A DNA stretch of 64,000 nucleotides from Phocoena phocoena. Lineage: Eukaryota > Chordata > Mammalia > Artiodactyla > Phocoenidae. The DNA is taken from NCBI RefSeq assembly GCF_963924675.1, contig NC_089224.1, positions 69,549,464 through 69,613,463 on the forward strand, read 5' to 3'. Of the stretch, positions 11,824 to 23,179 are shown piece after piece. Position 1 is the first letter of the stretch. Every line of letters starts with the position of its first letter. Under the pieces are notes generated by a model. That model worked only from the letters and a program-made list of their open reading frames with translations. It was not told the DNA's origin and did not search any database. A program made the position numbers and the translations under genes.

Positions 11824-12179
11824 AAAAAAAAAGGTTCGAACCTAGGGGCAGGACAGGAATAAAGATGCAGATGTAGGGAATGGACTTGAGGACACGGGGA
11901 GTGGGAAGGGTAAGCTGGGATGAAGTGAGAGAGTGGCTAGTGGGAAGCAGCTGCATAGCACAGGGAGATCAGCTTGGTGCTTTGTGACCACCTGGAGGGG
12001 TGGGATAGGGAGGGTGGGAGGGAGGGAGACGCAAGAGGGAAGAGATATGGGAACCTATGTATAACTGATTCACTTTGTTATAAAGCAGAAACTAACACAC
12101 CACTGTAAAGCAATTATACTCCAATAAAGATGTTAAAAAATAAATGAAAGAATACAGGAATTTAAAAAAAAATGAAATA

Positions 12180-12419
12180 GGGCTTCCCTGGTGGCGCAGT
12201 GATTGAGAGTCTGCCTGCCGATGCAGGCGACATGGGTTCGTGCTCTGGTCTGGGAAGATCCCACATGCCACGGAGCGGCTGGGCCCGTGAGCCATGGCCA
12301 CTGAGGCTGTGCGTCCGGAGCCTGTGCTCCGCAACGGGAGAGGCCACAACAGTGAGAGGCCCACGTACCGCAAAAAAATAAATAAATAAAATAAAATAAA
12401 ATAAAATAAGTAAAATAAA
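12180..12419 (+). mobile_element. CHR-2-type SINE in the L1-A tail
   Basis: Full SINE with head GGGCTTCCCTGGTGGCGCAG, middle TGCCGATGCAGGCGACATGG, end CCACGTACCGC and an A-rich tail expanded into (AAATA)n/(AAAAT)n to 12419. It inserted about 40 bp past the L1-A 3' terminus. The A-rich tail is a preferred L1-endonuclease target, but no clean target duplication survives. Confidence 0.92.
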
Positions 12420-13955
12420 TATTCTTAGAAAAAAAATAACCCCTCAATTTCTTTTCTTCCTTTCAGTTATTACCATTTAAGAAAATGAGTTTCTTACCCT
12501 TAAAACCAGTTGGTGAGGAGACTAGATTAGCTCTTTTCAACATCTTAATTCTTTAAGCCAATTTTTTCACAATGTGCAAAGCATTCACTGATCATAGTAA
12601 ACAATAAGGCAGACTATAATATCAGTTTGGAAGCAGTAATACTGAACTTAGGGTGTCAGAGCTCAATATTTCTCTGACATTTTAGAGACACAAACATGTT
12701 AAGTGAGGCGAGGCAAGCTTACCATTGCTGTAGGTGATGAAAGTCATGGCAATGCAGGACCAGGGGATTTAGCTGGTTATACACCTAGAACAAAACAAGC
12801 CCTAGTCATCCCAAAGGAAAACATTAATTCCTTATATCAAATTCTTATCCATGGTGATTTAGTTTGTGACCTTGCATATGGGAGGCTTACTTATGAGTAA
12901 ATAGTGGACTCTGTAATGTGGTGTGATCGCCAATCTACCATGACTTATGAGCCATATTTTATAATGTCTGCTTTTGGAGCATGTTTCAAGTTGTGTAAAT
13001 AATATGTACCTCTTCAGAAGTTAAAGAAAAGCAACATTACATTCAATGACAGCATTGTAGAACGCTGACCTTTTCACATTTATCATGTGTCTCTGATGCC
13101 TCTCTAATGGATATCTTGACATTTTCATTTGAAACGATTGTTGTGTTCTCTGACATTTTTGTCTCTGTCTTTGAAATCATAGGGGTTAGCAGCAATTGCT
13201 TGCAATTATTGGGCATACACATCATTAGCAGGTAAAAGAAGCTTTTACAAAAGTATTTTTAACACAAAATATCCCAGATTTTGCATTTGTCTTTGTAAGT
13301 GATCATCTGGTTTACCCAATATGAGAAGCTTGCAACTGTAAATGTTAAAAATGCACATAGCATACCACATTCTCTTAAGAGTCTAAATATTTTTCAAATA
13401 AAAATCGAGTTGAATGCTCATATTCCCAATGAATTTTTTGTGAAGATTTAAGTAAATTCATTTTATACTTTCTATTTTGAGTTTTAATATAACAAAGAAG
13501 GCAAACGTGAATTTCAATTACCTGTATGAATGTATGTATTTCTTTATAGCTTGTTTTTTAATCTAAGATTTGAAGATTTTAGCAAAATACATTTAAATAA
13601 AGAAGAGGACAAATATTGAGAAAATTGGGATTAAGAGTATGTGAGAAAATTAATAAAGGTAAGATTATAACTTGGAAAGCTATATTATCTTACAATATAT
13701 AGATAATAAATGTGGATTCCAAATTTGATAGTGAGGATTGCGTTTTCATCAAAACACAAAGGAAAAGTGAAGAGTTACTAGGTTCACAGCATCCAGCAAA
13801 CAACTTGTTTAAGGGAAACACAACTTTTCCTCAAAATGAGACCTGTGTCAATTTCTCCCATGCGTTTTTATAAAGAGAATGATGTCTTTGATAACCCAGT
13901 TTTTTTTTTTTTCCATAACACATGCTCTGCATGGTTAAGAGAGAATGCATGAAAT
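12420..13955. other. Unassigned AT-rich DNA
   Basis: No gene, repeat family or known regulatory structure is seen. The 65-codon frame at 12703-12900 has no recognisable domain and no upstream signals, and I do not call it a gene. Confidence 0.5.
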
Positions 13956-13959
13956 CATG

Positions 13960-14135
13960 TTATTTAGGACTGAATCCTGGCTTAAGACCTACTGAACTAC
14001 TTAATCAACTAAGAGTTCATTGCTTCATCTGTAAAGTGGGGGAAAGTGGCACAGATTTTACAAGGCTCTTTGGAGGAAAAAATTGGTTAGTTTAGTGTAG
14101 TACTTAGCTCAGTGCCTGACATTTTTAGCGAGTGA
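13960..14135 (+). repeat. MIR SINE fragment
   Basis: Recognisable MIR order: GAATCCTGGCTTAAGACC, CATTGCTTCATCTGTAAAGTGGG, then CTTAGCTCAGTGCCTGACA. Diverged, as usual for MIR. Confidence 0.75.
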
Positions 14136-16785
14136 ATATTAACTTTTAGCGATTCCAAAATCCTTTGGAGAGTAAGTTATAAGGATACTGATGTGTAATT
14201 GAGTAAAAGTATATTTGATGACCTTCATATTAATGGGGTCCAGGAATGTCATTCTGATTTTGTCTAAAGGAATAATTTAGAACATCTAGAACTCCTTCCA
14301 GAGTGTAATATACGGAACACTAGTATTATAGCATGGGTCACACAAATTGGTTTGTGACACTTAGACTTTTATATCCTTTTTTCAGGCTGCAGAGTCCACA
14401 TTAGCATATTTGGGGATTTGAAATACCCTTCTTTGAGCAACCTGTTTAACTGTGTTTAATGTAACATTTTATTAGTTTTTTGTTTGTTTGTTTCACTGTT
14501 GACTACAATCCTAAGCATGAGATTCATTTGATGACCAGTAGTGAAAAATAATGAGCTTGAATAAAGCACATGACTGAAGGGATAATCATCGCTGTCCTAA
14601 ATGTATATGGGCCAAGAAAGAGCCAAGTAGCTGGGCCAAAATCTTACTTAAGAAATCAATTCTTGCCTACCTCAACATGGTCATACAACTGAAACTTCAT
14701 GAAAACCAGCCTATGAAGTTTAGTGCACAACATTTCCAGACCAGTTCTCTACCACAAAGTTAGATCTCACAGTCAAATATTTGAAGATGAATTAGCTCTC
14801 AATTTTACTCCTTAGGGAACTGAATGATTTTATCTCTTCTTGAAACACACGTGATACATGTTTCCCTCTATGGAATTTTGTTTAATACCTGCCCAAATCT
14901 TTTTTTTTAAGTAATCATTCTTAAACCATTTATCCTGGCAATAATTAAATAGAAGAACTACTGATTTGTTGAGATTACTCTTAGTACTTGCTAATAAAAA
15001 CATTCTATCACAGAAAAGTACTCACATTTGACCTAAAAATTATATATGGCTCATTCAAAAGTAGTAGAAAATCATTGTCACAAATTAAATATAGGAGAGG
15101 AGGGGATCAAAACATATCCCTACTTTGTACTACTTGAAATTGTTATCGTTCTGCTTGGAAACTACTCCTACAAACGTTCTAGTAGTGGTATTAAAAAATA
15201 AATAAAGATTTTTATGCTGAATAAAGGGATAAGCCTTGATTGACTTGTCTTTATAAATCCACTGTATAGTGAAATGCCAGATGCATGGTAGACACTTAAA
15301 TATATTTGGATGAAATAATGGATTCATGAATACCAGCTGAGAACTTCAAAAGCAGAATGATTATAAGGCTATAATAGCTGTTTATGGAGAGACACAAATG
15401 AAATGTCCTCATTTTCACACCATACTTCTAGAATTGGTATATATGTTTACAAGTATTCTCTTCATATTTCTAACCAAAAATTGAAAAATGAGTTATAGTT
15501 AAGTTTTACAGCATTTTAATTAAGAATGAAAGCAGCTCAACTAGAGTTAAATTATCCTTAGAGACAAATATAAATAACCTGAAAGAGATCAACAACTGTT
15601 ACCCAAATAAGTGAAGAAGATTTGAGAACTGTCTATCAATTGAGTATAATTTTTAGAATGTTTGTAGTTTGGGCATGGGATCAGTTTAAAATATTCTAAC
15701 ACTAACTGCTTTAAGAATAACATAATCTCCTAATTACAGGAATTATTATATAATATGGTTCCATTTTAATCAATCAAGAATATTTACTCACGTATGTTGT
15801 CAGAAAAAATTTAAAAAGAAAAAGAAAACAAGGAGCTAAAAGACTTAAATCAACTGAGGGTAAATTGCCAAAGTGGAATTCCCTTAGGTTTTTTCCCCCC
15901 ATCTTTGTTTTAAAGTAAATAAAAGATATCAGTTTTTTATCATGTATTGACTTTTCCCAGTAAATCTCACTACGATAGTTAAAAAAGAATTTACAGCTAT
16001 ATAAGTAAACTTTAGTGTATAAACATTCAAGGTGAGATGATGCCAGCTGCTTGAGTAAAGCACAAATGTTTCATGTTAATAATCCAAATATTTCAACCCT
16101 GCCTGTTCTCATCTACCTGTGACTTCTTTCCTTTGCCCTCCCCGCTCTCTGGCTCAGTGGGAGTCCTGAAGACAGCAGCCATATTCCCAGTATGAGAACC
16201 TGGTCCTTGGTTCTGGTGGGGCAGAGATGACCTTATTCATCAAGTATTATGTATATCTGTTCTAAACTTAGGGCAACCTGAAGGACTGATACAAGGCACT
16301 CATCTCTGTTTTGTCTAATGACAACCCAACTAAGAATGGAAAAGTGACAGGAATCACTAGAAAACATTATAAAGCTAACAACCTGTAGCCCCCTGGGGCA
16401 AATGATTACTATTGAGGTACACATAAACTATCTAAAGCCTCAGAGGAAAAGCTAGGGAGAGAGTCTTTGGTAAATTAGGACAATCAAAAGCTCCCATGTA
16501 TACTAGGGAGTTTATAAAGCCACATGCATACCCAGAGAAGATGAGACCCAGAAAAGACCCAAGAGAAAGACCCAAGAGATCCTAAGCTTAAGATCCTCTG
16601 GCTCTTCTATAGACTTAGTGCAAGGCTGACTAAGTGTTGTTTCAAACTGAACCAGTCTGCAAAGAATAGGAGACATTTTTCCTTTGTTTTGTGTTTTGTT
16701 TCCCTGTTCTTGGCATTTAAGGAAGTTACTATAAAAATATTAATGCATACAAGCTAAAGGAAGAGACTTAGTGACAATACACAGT
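14136..16785. other. Unassigned AT-rich DNA with a weak L2 tail
   Basis: No gene is seen in 2.6 kb. At about 15265-15340 the text GAAATGCCAGATGCATGGTAGACACTTAAATA followed by GGATGAAATAATGG resembles a decayed L2 3' terminus on the plus strand. Nothing else is recognised. Confidence 0.45.
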
Positions 16786-16789
16786 AAGA

Positions 16790-16938
16790 AATACAGTCCT
16801 TTCTGGATGTGTAAATTAACTAGTGGGAGGGATTCCTTTCACAATAAATATGTATATCAAATCAACATTATGTAACTTTGAATATCTTAAAATTTTATAC
16901 ATCATTTATACCTCAATAAAGCTAAAATTAAAAAATAA
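16790..16938 (+). mobile_element. Old L1 3' tail fragment
   Basis: Reads CACAATAAATATGTATATCAAATC, TTTGAATATCTTAAAATTTTATAC and ATACCTCAATAAAGCTAAAATT, the standard 3' terminus of older mammalian L1 families, then A-rich sequence. Confidence 0.75.
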
Positions 16939-17030
16939 AATTTAAAAATATGCTTCTTTCAAAAATAGTTCGGAAAAGTCACCAAAAAAATAAACAACTA
17001 AAGCTTTTAGCAATCAAAAAATAGTAAACC

Positions 17031-18406
17031 ACTGGACAGCTACATGTAAAAGAATGAAATTAGAACTCTCCCTAACACCATACACAAAAATAAACTCAAA
17101 ATGGATTAAAGACCTAAATTTAAGGCCAGACACTATCAAACTCTTAGAGGAAAACATAGGAAGAACACTCTATGACATAAATCACAGCAAGATCCTTTTT
17201 GGCTCACCTCCTAGAGAAATGGAAATAAAAACAAAAATGAAGAAATGGGACCTAATGAAACTCAAAAGCTTTTGCACAGCAAAGGAAACCATAAACAAAA
17301 TGAAAAGACAACCCTCAGAATGGGAGAAAATATTTGCAAATGAAGCAACTGACAAAGGACTAATCTCCAAAATATACAAGCAGCTCATGCAGCTCAATAC
17401 CAAAAAAACAAACAACCCAATCCAAAAATGGGCAGAAGACCTAAATAGACATTTCTCCAAAGAAGATATACAGATTGCCAACAAACACATGAAAGAATGC
17501 TCAACATCACTAATCATTAGAGAAATGCAAATCAAAGCTACAATGAGGTACCACGTCACACCAGTCAGAATGGCCACCATCAAAAAATCTACAAACAATA
17601 AATGCTGGAGAGGGTGTGGAGAACAGGGAACCCTCATACACTGTTGGTGGGAATGTAAATTGCTACAGCCACTATGGAGAACAGTATGGAGGTTCCTTGA
17701 AAAGCTACAAATAGAACTACCATACGACCCAACAATCCCACTACTGGGCATATACCCTGAGAAAACCATAATTCAAAAAGAGTCATGTACCACAATATTC
17801 ATTGCAGCTCTATTTACAATAGCCAGTACATGGAACCAACCTAAGTGTCCATCGACAGATAAATGGATAAAGAAGATGTGGCACATATATACAATGGAAT
17901 ATTACTCAGCCATAAAAAGAAACGAAATTGAGTTATTTGTAGTGAGGTGGATGGACCTAGAGTCTGTCATACAGAGTGAAGTAAGTCAGAAAGAGAAAAA
18001 CAAATACCGTATGCTAACACATATATATCTAAAAAAAAAAAAAGGTTCTGAAGAACCTAGGGGCAGGACGGGAATAAAGACGCAGATCTACTAGAGAATG
18101 GACTGAGGACACGGGGAGGGGGAAGGGTAAGCTGGGACAAAGTGAGAGAGTGGCATGGACATATATATACACACTACCAAATGTAAAACCGATAGCTAGT
18201 GGGAAGCAGCCGCATAGCACAGGGAGATCAGCTCGATGCTTTGTGACCACCTATATAGGGGTGGGATAGGGAGGATGGGAGGGAGATGCAAGAGGCAGGA
18301 GATATGGGGATATATGTATATGTATGGCTGATTCACTTTGTTATAAAGCAGAAACTAACACACCACTGTAAAGCAATTATACTCCAATAAAGATGTTAAA
18401 AAAAAA
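17031..18406 (+). mobile_element. L1-B: 5'-truncated LINE-1 3' end
   Basis: Starts abruptly inside ORF2 (ACTGGACAGCTACATG) and runs through the complete 3' UTR to CCAATAAAGATGTT plus nine A. It belongs to the same family as L1-A and keeps a 40-bp 3' UTR segment (about 18154-18193) that L1-A has lost. A 9-bp repeat AGTAAACCA at 17023-17031 and 18443-18451 may be the target duplication. If so, 18407-18431 plus a second A-run would be transduced sequence. Confidence 0.92.
17054..18094 (+). pseudogene. Open C-terminal 346 codons of L1 ORF2
   Basis: Uninterrupted reading frame covering the C-terminal part of the L1 endonuclease/reverse transcriptase protein, without the endonuclease or reverse transcriptase core. 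The Cys-rich motif is complete (C184, C188, H196, C201; spacing C-x3-C-x7-H-x4-C). Residues 201-330 hold the conserved tail ([25 protein letters not shown]). The usual stop after HIYGI is lost through a small deletion at about 18028, so translation would read about 18 residues into the 3' UTR. No promoter is visible. The open frame indicates a recent insertion rather than a gene. Confidence 0.85.
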
Positions 18407-18654
18407 GCACGTTTGTCACAAATTCTAAAAGAAAAAAATAACAGTAAACCATGAGTAAAGGGGAAAATCTGATTTCTAGTTACCATATCATAATTATCAA
18501 ATTTCCAGGTTTTTTACCTTTGTTTTAATGTGTTTACTTATGAATTTCCATAATTTAATTTTTAACAGTGGCTTTTATAACTAGCTGTTCCTGTACTCCA
18601 ATGGATAGGCATCAATCTGTGCCTCCTCTATTCATGTTAGAATGTAGAGATATC

Positions 18655-20345
18655 TTTATTTTTAAGATTTTATGTTTTAAGAGTAGTTTTAGATTCACAG
18701 CAAAATTAGGAGGAAGGTATAGAGATTCCCCATATATCCCCTGCCCCTACACATGTATAACCTCCCCCATTATCAACATCCTTCACCAGGAAGTACATTT
18801 GCCACAGCTGATAAACCTACACTGACACATCATAATCACCCAAAGTCCACAGTTTACTTCAGGGTTCACTCTTGGTGTTGTATATTCTATGGGTTTGGAC
18901 AAATATAAAAACGGCATGTATCCATCATTATGATATCATACAGAGTATTTCCACTGCTCAAAAATCTTCTGCCTTCCACCTATTCATCTCTCCCCACCAA
19001 TCCAAATCTTGGCAACACAGATTTTTCACTGTCTTCATAGTTTCGCTTTTCCAGAATATCATATAGTTAGAATCCTGCAGTATGTAGCCTTTTCAGATTG
19101 GCTTCCTTCACTTTGTAATATGCATTTAAGTTTCTGCCATGTTTTTAAATGGCTTGATAGATCATTTCTTTTTAGCACTGAATAATAATCCATTCTCTGG
19201 AAGTTCCACAATTAATTTATCAAATGGAGGACAAATTGGTTGCTGCCAAGTTTTGGCAATTATGAATAACGCTGCTATAAGAATTTGTGTGGCAGGTTTT
19301 TGGGTGGACCGAAGTTTTCAATTCCTTTGACTAAATACGAAGAAGAACGACTGCTAGCTTGTATTATAAGAATATTTTTGGTTTTGTAAGAAACTACCAA
19401 ATTGTCTTCCAAAGTGACTGTACTATTTGCATTCCTACCTTCAGTGAATGAGAGTTCCTGTTTTTCCACATCCTCATCTGTGTTTGGTGTTATCAGTGTT
19501 CCAGATTTTGTCCATTCTAACAGGGTGTAGTAGCATCTCACTGTTGCTTTAATTTGTATTTTCTTGAGACATAACGTAGAGCAACTTTTCATATGCTTAT
19601 TTGCCATCTGTATATCTTCTTTGGTGAGGTGTCAAAGTCTTTGGCCAGTTTTTAAATTGTGTTATTTGTCTTTTTCTTATTAAATTTTAAGAGTCCTTTG
19701 TATATTTTGGGTAACAGTCCTTTATCAGATGTGGCTTTTGCAAATATTCCCTCCCGGTCTGTGGCTTGTCTTCTCATTCTCTTGACATTATCTTTTGCAG
19801 ATTAAAATTTTTAATCTCAGTGAAGTCTAGCTTTTCATTTATTTGCCTTTGGTGTTGTATCTAAAAAGTCATCTCCATACCCAAGGTCACCTAGGGCTTC
19901 TCATTTGTTATCTTCTAAGAAACTGTAGTCTTGCATTTTACATTTAGATCTGTGATCCATTTTGAGTTACTTTTTGTGCAGGGGTAAGGTCTGTGTTTAG
20001 ACAATATTTGCTCCATTGTGTTATATATGCTCGTTTGCCAAATATCAGTTGACTATATTTAAAGAGGGTCTATTGTGAGCTCTCTATTCTGTTCCATTGA
20101 TCTATTTGTCTATTTTTTTATCTATACTACACTGTCTTGCTTACTGTAACTTTATAGTAAGTCTTGAAGTCAGGTAGTGTCAATTCTCCTGTTTTGTTCT
20201 TTAATATTTATTGGCTTTTCTGGGTCCTTTGTTTCTCCATATAAACTTTAGAATAACTTCGTAAATATCCCCAGAATAGCTTTTTGGGATTTTGATTGGG
20301 ATTGCATTGAAATATAGATCAAGTTATTTCAGTTCTTAGAAAATA
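18655..20345 (-). mobile_element. Old L1 3' half, antisense
   Basis: The plus strand is the reverse complement of an L1 3' UTR and the C-terminal ORF2: ATCACAGTTTAC-type UTR sequence near 18840, TTTTTAGCACTGAATAATAATCC near 19171, TTTATTTGCCATCTGTATATC near 19598, TATTCTGTTCCATTGATCTATTTGTC near 20087, and AAGTCTTGAAGTCAGGTAGTG near 20159. No open frame of useful length remains. It ends near 20340, shortly before L1-C. Confidence 0.85.
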
Positions 20346-20419
20346 ATCATCATCTTTTTATAACATCTTTTTTCAAGGCTACAGGTATTTTTGTAATATT
20401 ACTGCCTTAAAAACCAACG

Positions 20420-22227
20420 AGGGACCTTCACGATGGTGGAGGAGTAAGACATGGAGATCACCTTCCTCCCCACAAATACATCAAAAATAATCTACATGTG
20501 GAACAACTCCTACAGAACACCTACTGAATGCTGGCAGAAGACCTCAGACTTCCCAAAAGGCAAGAAAATCCCCATGTACTTGGGTAGGGCGAAAGAAAAA
20601 GAAAAAACGGAAACAAAAGAAGAGAGATGAGACCTGTACCTCTGAAAGGGAGCTGTGAAGAAGGAAAGATTTCCACACACTAGGAAGCCCCTTCACTGAC
20701 GGAGACAGGGGTGGTGGGGGGAAGCTTCAGAGCTATGGAGGAGAGCACAGCAACAGGGGTGCAGAGGGCAAAGCGGAGAGATTCCCGCACAGAGGATCGG
20801 TGGCAACCAGCACTCACTGACCTGAGAGGCTTGTCTGCTCACCCTTCAGGGCGGGTGAGGGCTGGGAGCTGAGACTCGGGCGTGGGAGGTCAGATACCAG
20901 GGAGAGGACTGGGGTTTGGCTGCGTGAACACAGCCTGAAGGGGGCTAGTGCACCACAGCTAGCTGGGAGAGAGTCCGGGAAAAAGTCTGGACCTGCCTAA
21001 GAGGCAAGAGACCATTGTTTCGGGGTGCACGAGGAGAGGGGATTCCTTCCCTGTTTGCCCACAGGAGGCAGAGCACCGCCTAAATGAGCTCCAGAGATGG
21101 GCGCAAGCCACGGCTATCAGCTCAGGCCCCAGAGATGGGGATAAAATGCTAAACGCTGCTCCTGCTGCAGCCACCAAGAAACCTGTGTGCAAGCACAGGT
21201 CACTATCCACAAACCCCTGGGAGTCTGTGCAGCCCACCACGGCCAGGGTACTGTGATCCAGGAACAATTTCCCTGGGAGAACACATGGCGTGCCTCAGGC
21301 TGTTGCAACAACACGCCAGCCTCTGCTGCCGCTGTCTAGCCCCACATCCCCAGGAGCTCTGAGAACAAAGAAGAGAAGGGAAATTTCTCTGTGCTGCCTC
21401 AGGAGCATCAGATTAAATTCCCAAAATCAACTTGAGGTACCATGCATCTGGAGAATACTTGAATAGACAACAAATGATCCCAAAATTGAGATGGTGGACT
21501 TTGGGAGCAACTGTAGACTTGGAGTTTGCTGTCTGCAACTGATCTGTTTCTGATATTTATGCTTATCTTGGTATAGTTTTTAGCACTTGTTATCATTGGT
21601 GGATTTGTTAATTGGTTTGGTTGCTCTCTTCTTTTTTTAAATTATTATTATTTTTAAAATCTTTTTATTTTAATATTTATTTATTAAAAAATTTTTTTTT
21701 CTTTCTCTTTTTCTCCTTTTCTCCTGAGCCATGTGGCTGACAGGGTCTTGGTGCCCTGGCCTGGTGTCAGGCCTGAGCCTCTTAGTTGGGAGAGCTGAGT
21801 TAAGGACACTGGTCCACCAGAGACCTCCTGTCTCCACATAATATCAAATGACGAAAGGTCTCCCAGAGATCTCTGTCTCAACACAAAGACCCAGTCCCAC
21901 CCAATGGCCAGAAAGCTCCAGTGCTGGATGCCCCATTCCAAACAAATAGTATGACAGGAACACAACACTATCCATTAGCAGAGAGGCTGCCTAAAATCAT
22001 ACTAAGTTCACAGACACCCCAAAACGCACCACCAGACACGGCCCTGTCCCCCAGAAAGACAAGATCCAGACCCACTCACGAGAACACAGGCACCAGTTCC
22101 TTCGACCAGGAAGACTACACAACCCACTGAACCAACCACACTCATTGGGGGCAGACAACAAAAACAAAGGGAAATAGGAACCTGCAGGCTGCAAAATGGA
22201 GCCCCCAAACTCAGTAAGTTAAACAAA
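20420..22227 (+). promoter_or_regulatory. L1-C 5' UTR
   Basis: About 1.8 kb. The block 20560-21400 is much more GC-rich than its surroundings, as expected of an L1 promoter region. The first site is CACGATGGTGG, altered from the YY1-like CAAGATGGC kept in L1-A, so promoter positioning would probably be weakened. A pyrimidine and AT-rich tract at 21627-21720 separates this block from the segment next to ORF1. Confidence 0.8.
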
Positions 22228-23121
22228 ATGAGAAGACAGAGAAATATGCAGCACATGAAGAGCAACCACTAGACAAAACAAATGACGAGGAAATAGGCAG
22301 TCTACCTGAAAAAGAATTCACAGTAATGATAGTAAAGATGATCCAAAATCTTGGAAACAGAATGGAGAAAATACAAGAAACATTTAACAAGGACCTAGAA
22401 GAACTAAAGAGGAAACAATGATAAACAACACAATAAATGAAAATAAAAATTCTCTAGAAGGAACCAATAGCAAAATAACTGAGGCAGAAGAACAGATAAG
22501 TGACCTGGAAGATAAAATAGTGGAAATAACTACCGCATAACAGAATAAAGAAAAAAGAATGAAAAGACTTGAGAACAGTCTCAGAGACCTTTGGGACAAC
22601 ATTAAACGCACCAACATTCGAACTATAGGGGTCCTAGAAGAAGAAGAGAAAAACAAAGGGTGTGAGAAAATGTTTGAAGAGATCATAGTTGAAGATTTCC
22701 CTAACATGGGAAAGGAAATAGTCAATCAAGTCTAGGAAGTGCAGAGAGTCCCGTACAGGATAAATCCAAGGAGAAATACGACAAGACACATATTAATCAA
22801 ACTATCGAAAATTTAAAACTATCAAAAAAATTAAAAAAAAAATTTTAAAGCAGCAAAGGGGAAATGCAACAAATAACATACAATGGAATGCCCATAAGGT
22901 TAACAGCTGATCTTTCAGCAGAAACTCTGCAAGCCAGAAGGGAGTGGCAGGGCATATTTAAAGTGATGAAAGGGAAAAACCTACAACCAAGATTACTCTA
23001 CCCAGCAAGGATCTCATTCAGATTCGACAGAGAAATTAAAAGCTTTAGAGACAACAAAAACTTAAGGGAATTCAGCACCACCAAACCAGCTCTACAACAA
23101 ATGCTAAAGGAACTTCTCTAG
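22228..23121 (+). pseudogene. L1-C ORF1, broken
   Basis: L1 RNA-binding protein remnant. The start MRRQRNMQHMKSNH is readable but the frame breaks within 30 codons. A TAA is present at about 22538 (ACCGCATAACAGAAT) and a TAG at 22732-22734 (CAAGTCTAGGAA). A low-complexity AAATTTAAAACTATC duplication with added A-runs disrupts 22795-22850. The C-terminal block from 22864 to the TAG at 23119 is open for 85 codons. Confidence 0.88.
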
Positions 23122-23179
23122 GCAGGAAGCACAAGAGAAGGAAAAGACCTACAATAATAAATCGAAAACAATTAAGAAA

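Larger units (their letters stand above)
6113..12165 (+). mobile_element. L1-A: near full-length, inactivated LINE-1
   Basis: Order 5' UTR - ORF1 - ORF2 - 3' UTR - A-rich tail, about 6 kb. The start matches the L1 promoter head (TTTCAAGATGGCAGAGGAG) and the end is CCAATAAAGATGTTAAAAAA near 12140. All reading frames carry stops and frameshifts. Compared with L1-C, about 1 kb of 5' UTR is missing (join near 6256). A 1-kb patch of ORF2 (8479-9515) is almost identical to L1-C. I could not find a convincing target duplication, partly because a SINE sits in the tail. Confidence 0.93.

Noticed and set aside
6090..12175. Possible target duplication of L1-A (AATACA near 6092 and 12151)
   Set aside because: Only six or seven bases match and the surrounding bases differ, which is not above chance in AT-rich DNA.
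12703..12900. 65-codon frame MRRGKLTIAVGDESHG...
   Set aside because: Short, with no recognisable domain, no splice or promoter support, and AT-rich non-coding surroundings.
17182..17769. 195-codon open frame on the minus strand of L1-B
   Set aside because: It lies exactly opposite the open ORF2 frame. Similar antisense frames occur opposite L1-A (11334-11552) and L1-D (33903-34184). It follows from the A-rich codon bias of L1 and has no independent support.
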